Shown: positions 62,243-64,000 of the stretch, in pieces
Numbering within the stretch: the first letter of the stretch is position 1
Layout: every line of letters starts with the position of its first letter
NCBI GenBank assembly: GCA_015075445.1
Contig: JABTUJ010000041.1
Span: forward strand, 18,639 to 82,638
Direction of reading: 5' to 3'
Source: Verrucomicrobiales bacterium
Lineage (GTDB): Bacteria; Verrucomicrobiota; Verrucomicrobiia; Limisphaerales; J093
Length of the DNA: 64,000 nucleotides
The notes under the pieces: model-generated
What the model was told of the DNA's origin: nothing
Database searches by the model: none
The model's input: only the letters and a program-made list of their open reading frames with translations
Translations under genes and position numbers: made by a program

Positions 62243-63214
62243 TTACATGAGCTTGAGCTTGGGCAAGTCCTGCGAGTCCACCAGGCCGACGGGCTCGCGG
62301 CGCGCGTTGACCACGATGAGGTCGTCGATGCTGCGTTCGTGGAAGATCTTGAGGGCTTCGCTGGCGAGGGCGTTCTCGCGGACGCAGACGGGGTGACGGG
62401 TCATGACGCGGGACAGGGGGCGGGCGAGGAGGTGTTCGTCCCGGGCCATGTGGCGCCGGAGGTCGCCGTCGGTGAACACGCCCACGAGCCGGCCGCGGGC
62501 GTTGACGATGCTGACGCTGCCGGCCTTGGCGCGGGTCATGACGAGCAGGGCCTCCTTGACGGTCACGGTGGCGGGGACGACCGGGTTGCGGAGGCCGGTG
62601 CGCATGATGTCCTTGAGCTCGAGCCAGAGGGCGCGGCCGATGGCGCCGGAGGGGTGGCGGAGGGCGAAGTCCTGGCGCTTGAAGCCGCGGGCGCGCAGGA
62701 CGGTCATGGCCAGGGCGTCGCCGAGCACCAGCATGGCGGTGGTGCTGGTGGTGGGGGCGAGATCGAAGGGGCAGGCCTCCCGCGGCACGCGTACGTTGAG
62801 GACCACGTCGCTGTTCCGCGCCAGGGTGGAGCGCGGGTGGCCGGTGAGGGAGACGAGGCGAACGGTAAACCGCTTGAGGGCCGGCAGGAGGTTCAGGAGT
62901 TCCTCGGATTCGCCCGAGTAGCTGAGGGCCAGGACGAGGTCGCCGTCGTTGACCACGCCCAGATCGCCGTGCAGGGCGTCCACGGGACTGAGGCTGACGG
63001 TGGTGGCGCCGGTGCTGGTGAGGGTGGCGGCGATTTTGCCGCCGATGTGGCCGGACTTGCCGATGCCGACGACGACGAGTTTGGCGCGTCGTCGGAGCGT
63101 CTCGAGGATGAGTGCGATGGCGCGGTCGAAGGCAGTGTCCAACTGGTCCCGGACGGCCCGCACGCCGGCCAGTTCGAGGTCAAACACTGCGCGGGCGATG
63201 GGCACATGGCTCAT
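62243..63214 (-). CDS. kdsD: Arabinose-5-phosphate isomerase (KpsF/GutQ family)
   Basis: 323 residues from ATG 63214 (MSHVPIARAVFDLELAG); the in-frame region further upstream is low-complexity. The SIS domain has LVVVGIGKSGHIGGKIAATL, LSPVDALHGDLGVV and LALSYSGESEELLNLLPAL; two CBS domains form the C-terminus (MTRHPVCVRENALASEALKI). It turns ribulose-5-phosphate into arabinose-5-phosphate for Kdo synthesis, so it works with waaA at 25860-27179. Confidence 0.95.
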   Translation of the reverse strand: MSHVPIARAVFDLELAGVRAVRDQLDTAFDRAIALILETLRRRAKLVVVGIGKSGHIGGKIAATLTSTGATTVSLSPVDALHGDLGVVNDGDLVLALSYSGESEELLNLLPALKRFTVRLVSLTGHPRSTLARNSDVVLNVRVPREACPFDLAPTTSTTAMLVLGDALAMTVLRARGFKRQDFALRHPSGAIGRALWLELKDIMRTGLRNPVVPATVTVKEALLVMTRAKAGSVSIVNARGRLVGVFTDGDLRRHMARDEHLLARPLSRVMTRHPVCVRENALASEALKIFHERSIDDLIVVNARREPVGLVDSQDLPKLKLM

Positions 63215-63368
63215 GGTCAGGAGAGGCGGGTCCGGACCCGGGGCGCCGGTCGGGGGCGCTCGGGCGGGGCACGGGGACGCCGGCGGGGGAGCATGTCGGG
63301 GTGGGGGAGGGTGGACAAGTCTGGAAGCCGGCGTCCGGGGAGGCCGGGAGCGGGGTTCCGTCATTGCA

Positions 63369-63399
63369 GGTAATGATAATCATTAGATTCATGTTGACA
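63369..63399 (+). promoter_or_regulatory. Fur-box-like palindrome followed by a -35-like TTGACA
   Basis: TAATGATAATCATTA (63371-63385) equals the central 15 bases of the classical 19-bp Fur box; of the 19 positions, 16 agree. TTGACA begins 8 bp later at 63394. It lies in the gap between kdsD (minus) and the 63513 gene (plus), 126 bp before the latter's ATG. No strong -10 box is evident at the expected spacing. Confidence 0.65.
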
Positions 63400-63512
63400 G
63401 TGGTTCGTTCCGCGTGTACCGGTCCCGGCGAGAACTCAACCAGGCCATAAGGGCCCGACACCTGAATCCGTAGCCAGTCACCCGAACCCGTCCTCGACCC
63501 TTGATCGACCCT

Positions 63513-64000
63513 ATGAAAGCCAACGCTTCCTTCTCCTCCTGGATGCCAGCGCTGCTGCTGGTGTGTGTGGCCCTTCGCCCGTCTGCCGCGCAGGCGGCGG
63601 TGACCTATACCGACCGCGCGGCGTTCCTGGCTGCCGCGGCGGGGATGGTGTCGCAGACGCTGGACTTCGAATCCGAGACGGCTGGGACGCTGCTCCCCGA
63701 TCCGTCGACGCTCGCGGGGATCACCTTCCTCAACCACGGGACGCGCGCGCTGGTGATCGACGATGCCTTCGAGGCGACATCGGGGGTGAACTACCTCGGG
63801 GTGAACAACGCGGGCACGTTCAACCAGTTCTCCTATGCGGACAGCTTCGACATGAGCTTCGCCCCGATGCATGCGGTGGGCCTGACCATCATCACGGCCG
63901 AGGTGCCTGGGGTAACGCTGTTTGACGACGACATCCGGCTGGATGTCCCGGGCATCGGGGTGGCCCGCCTGGATGCGGCCGATCTGAGTTACCTGACGCC
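63513..64000 (+). CDS. Secreted protein, cut by the right edge
   Basis: 162 residues are visible from ATG 63513. A signal peptide (WMPALLLVCVALRPSAAQAA) is followed by YTDRAAFLAAAAGMVSQTLD and FESETAGTLLPDPSTLAG, then YLGVNNAGTFNQFSYADSF. The opening 'TDRAAFLAAA...LDFE' and beta-rich body are common in PEP-CTERM exported proteins, but the C-terminus needed to confirm that is outside the window. A Fur-box-like site lies upstream. Confidence 0.7.
   Translation, partial: MKANASFSSWMPALLLVCVALRPSAAQAAVTYTDRAAFLAAAAGMVSQTLDFESETAGTLLPDPSTLAGITFLNHGTRALVIDDAFEATSGVNYLGVNNAGTFNQFSYADSFDMSFAPMHAVGLTIITAEVPGVTLFDDDIRLDVPGIGVARLDAADLSYLT

Noticed and set aside
1..64000. tRNA, rRNA, riboswitch, prophage or conjugative element
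   Set aside because: No cloverleaf, rRNA stretch, known aptamer core, integrase, capsid or relaxase gene was recognised by eye.

Overview
The window is G+C-rich, almost fully coding DNA from a Gram-negative bacterium, most probably a free-living Verrucomicrobiota. The reasons are a PEP-CTERM sorting signal (13650-14660), another secreted protein of the kind often carrying one (63513 to the right edge), LPS genes (Kdo transferase, heptosyltransferase, LptB, arabinose-5-phosphate isomerase), a lone HPr kinase without visible PTS partners, and many secreted polysaccharide-degrading proteins (two sialidase-like propellers, GH51, GH84, DUF2961/GH172, a DUF6259-like protein and PQQ-type propellers). 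The phylum is an inference; no rRNA or tRNA gene was seen.

Layout. 1-4.7 kb: a sialidase cut by the left edge, pyrE, then a heme operon (cytochrome-assembly/HemX-like protein, hemA, hemC). 4.7-7.7 kb: a phosphodiesterase/glycoside-hydrolase fusion. 7.8-9.9 kb: an insertion sequence whose transposase carries a DruA-like (DUF4338) N-terminus and is split by a frameshift. 10.4-13.5 kb: rpsA and glpF. 13.6-22.3 kb: secreted and metabolic genes, including a broken aminotransferase. 22.2-24.4 kb: gene debris and an arsM-sigZ pair. 24.5-32.8 kb: a PQQ propeller, an LPS operon, rpsI/rplM, ligA and a squalene/phytoene synthase. 32.8-44.3 kb: a carbohydrate block. 44.4-48.4 kb: a GH13_18 phosphorylase facing a glycosyltransferase/HAD phosphatase pair. 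48.6-53.1 kb: ftsK, an aldo/keto reductase and a small secreted protein. 53.3-56.4 kb: a 4-bp-overlapping operon of GH84, lptB and hprK. 56.5-60.1 kb: an AraC remnant and a frameshifted zinc peptidase. 60.8-64 kb: a lipoprotein/esterase pair, kdsD, a Fur-box-like site and the start of a secreted protein.

The least ordinary feature is between the genes. Eight gaps carry tandem arrays with a strict 7-bp or 8-bp period but different sequences. One PQQ gene is bracketed by octamer arrays in inverted orientation. A 21-23-bp REP-like core occurs as a tandem array at 17 kb and as perfect inverted pairs at 19.2 and 53.2 kb. A third short family, TACTGACCCC...GGGGTCAGTA palindromes and half copies, abuts gene ends and appears to have altered two gene starts. 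Together with the split transposase, the AraC stub, the kinase stub and the broken aminotransferase, this suggests a chromosome with active small-repeat turnover.
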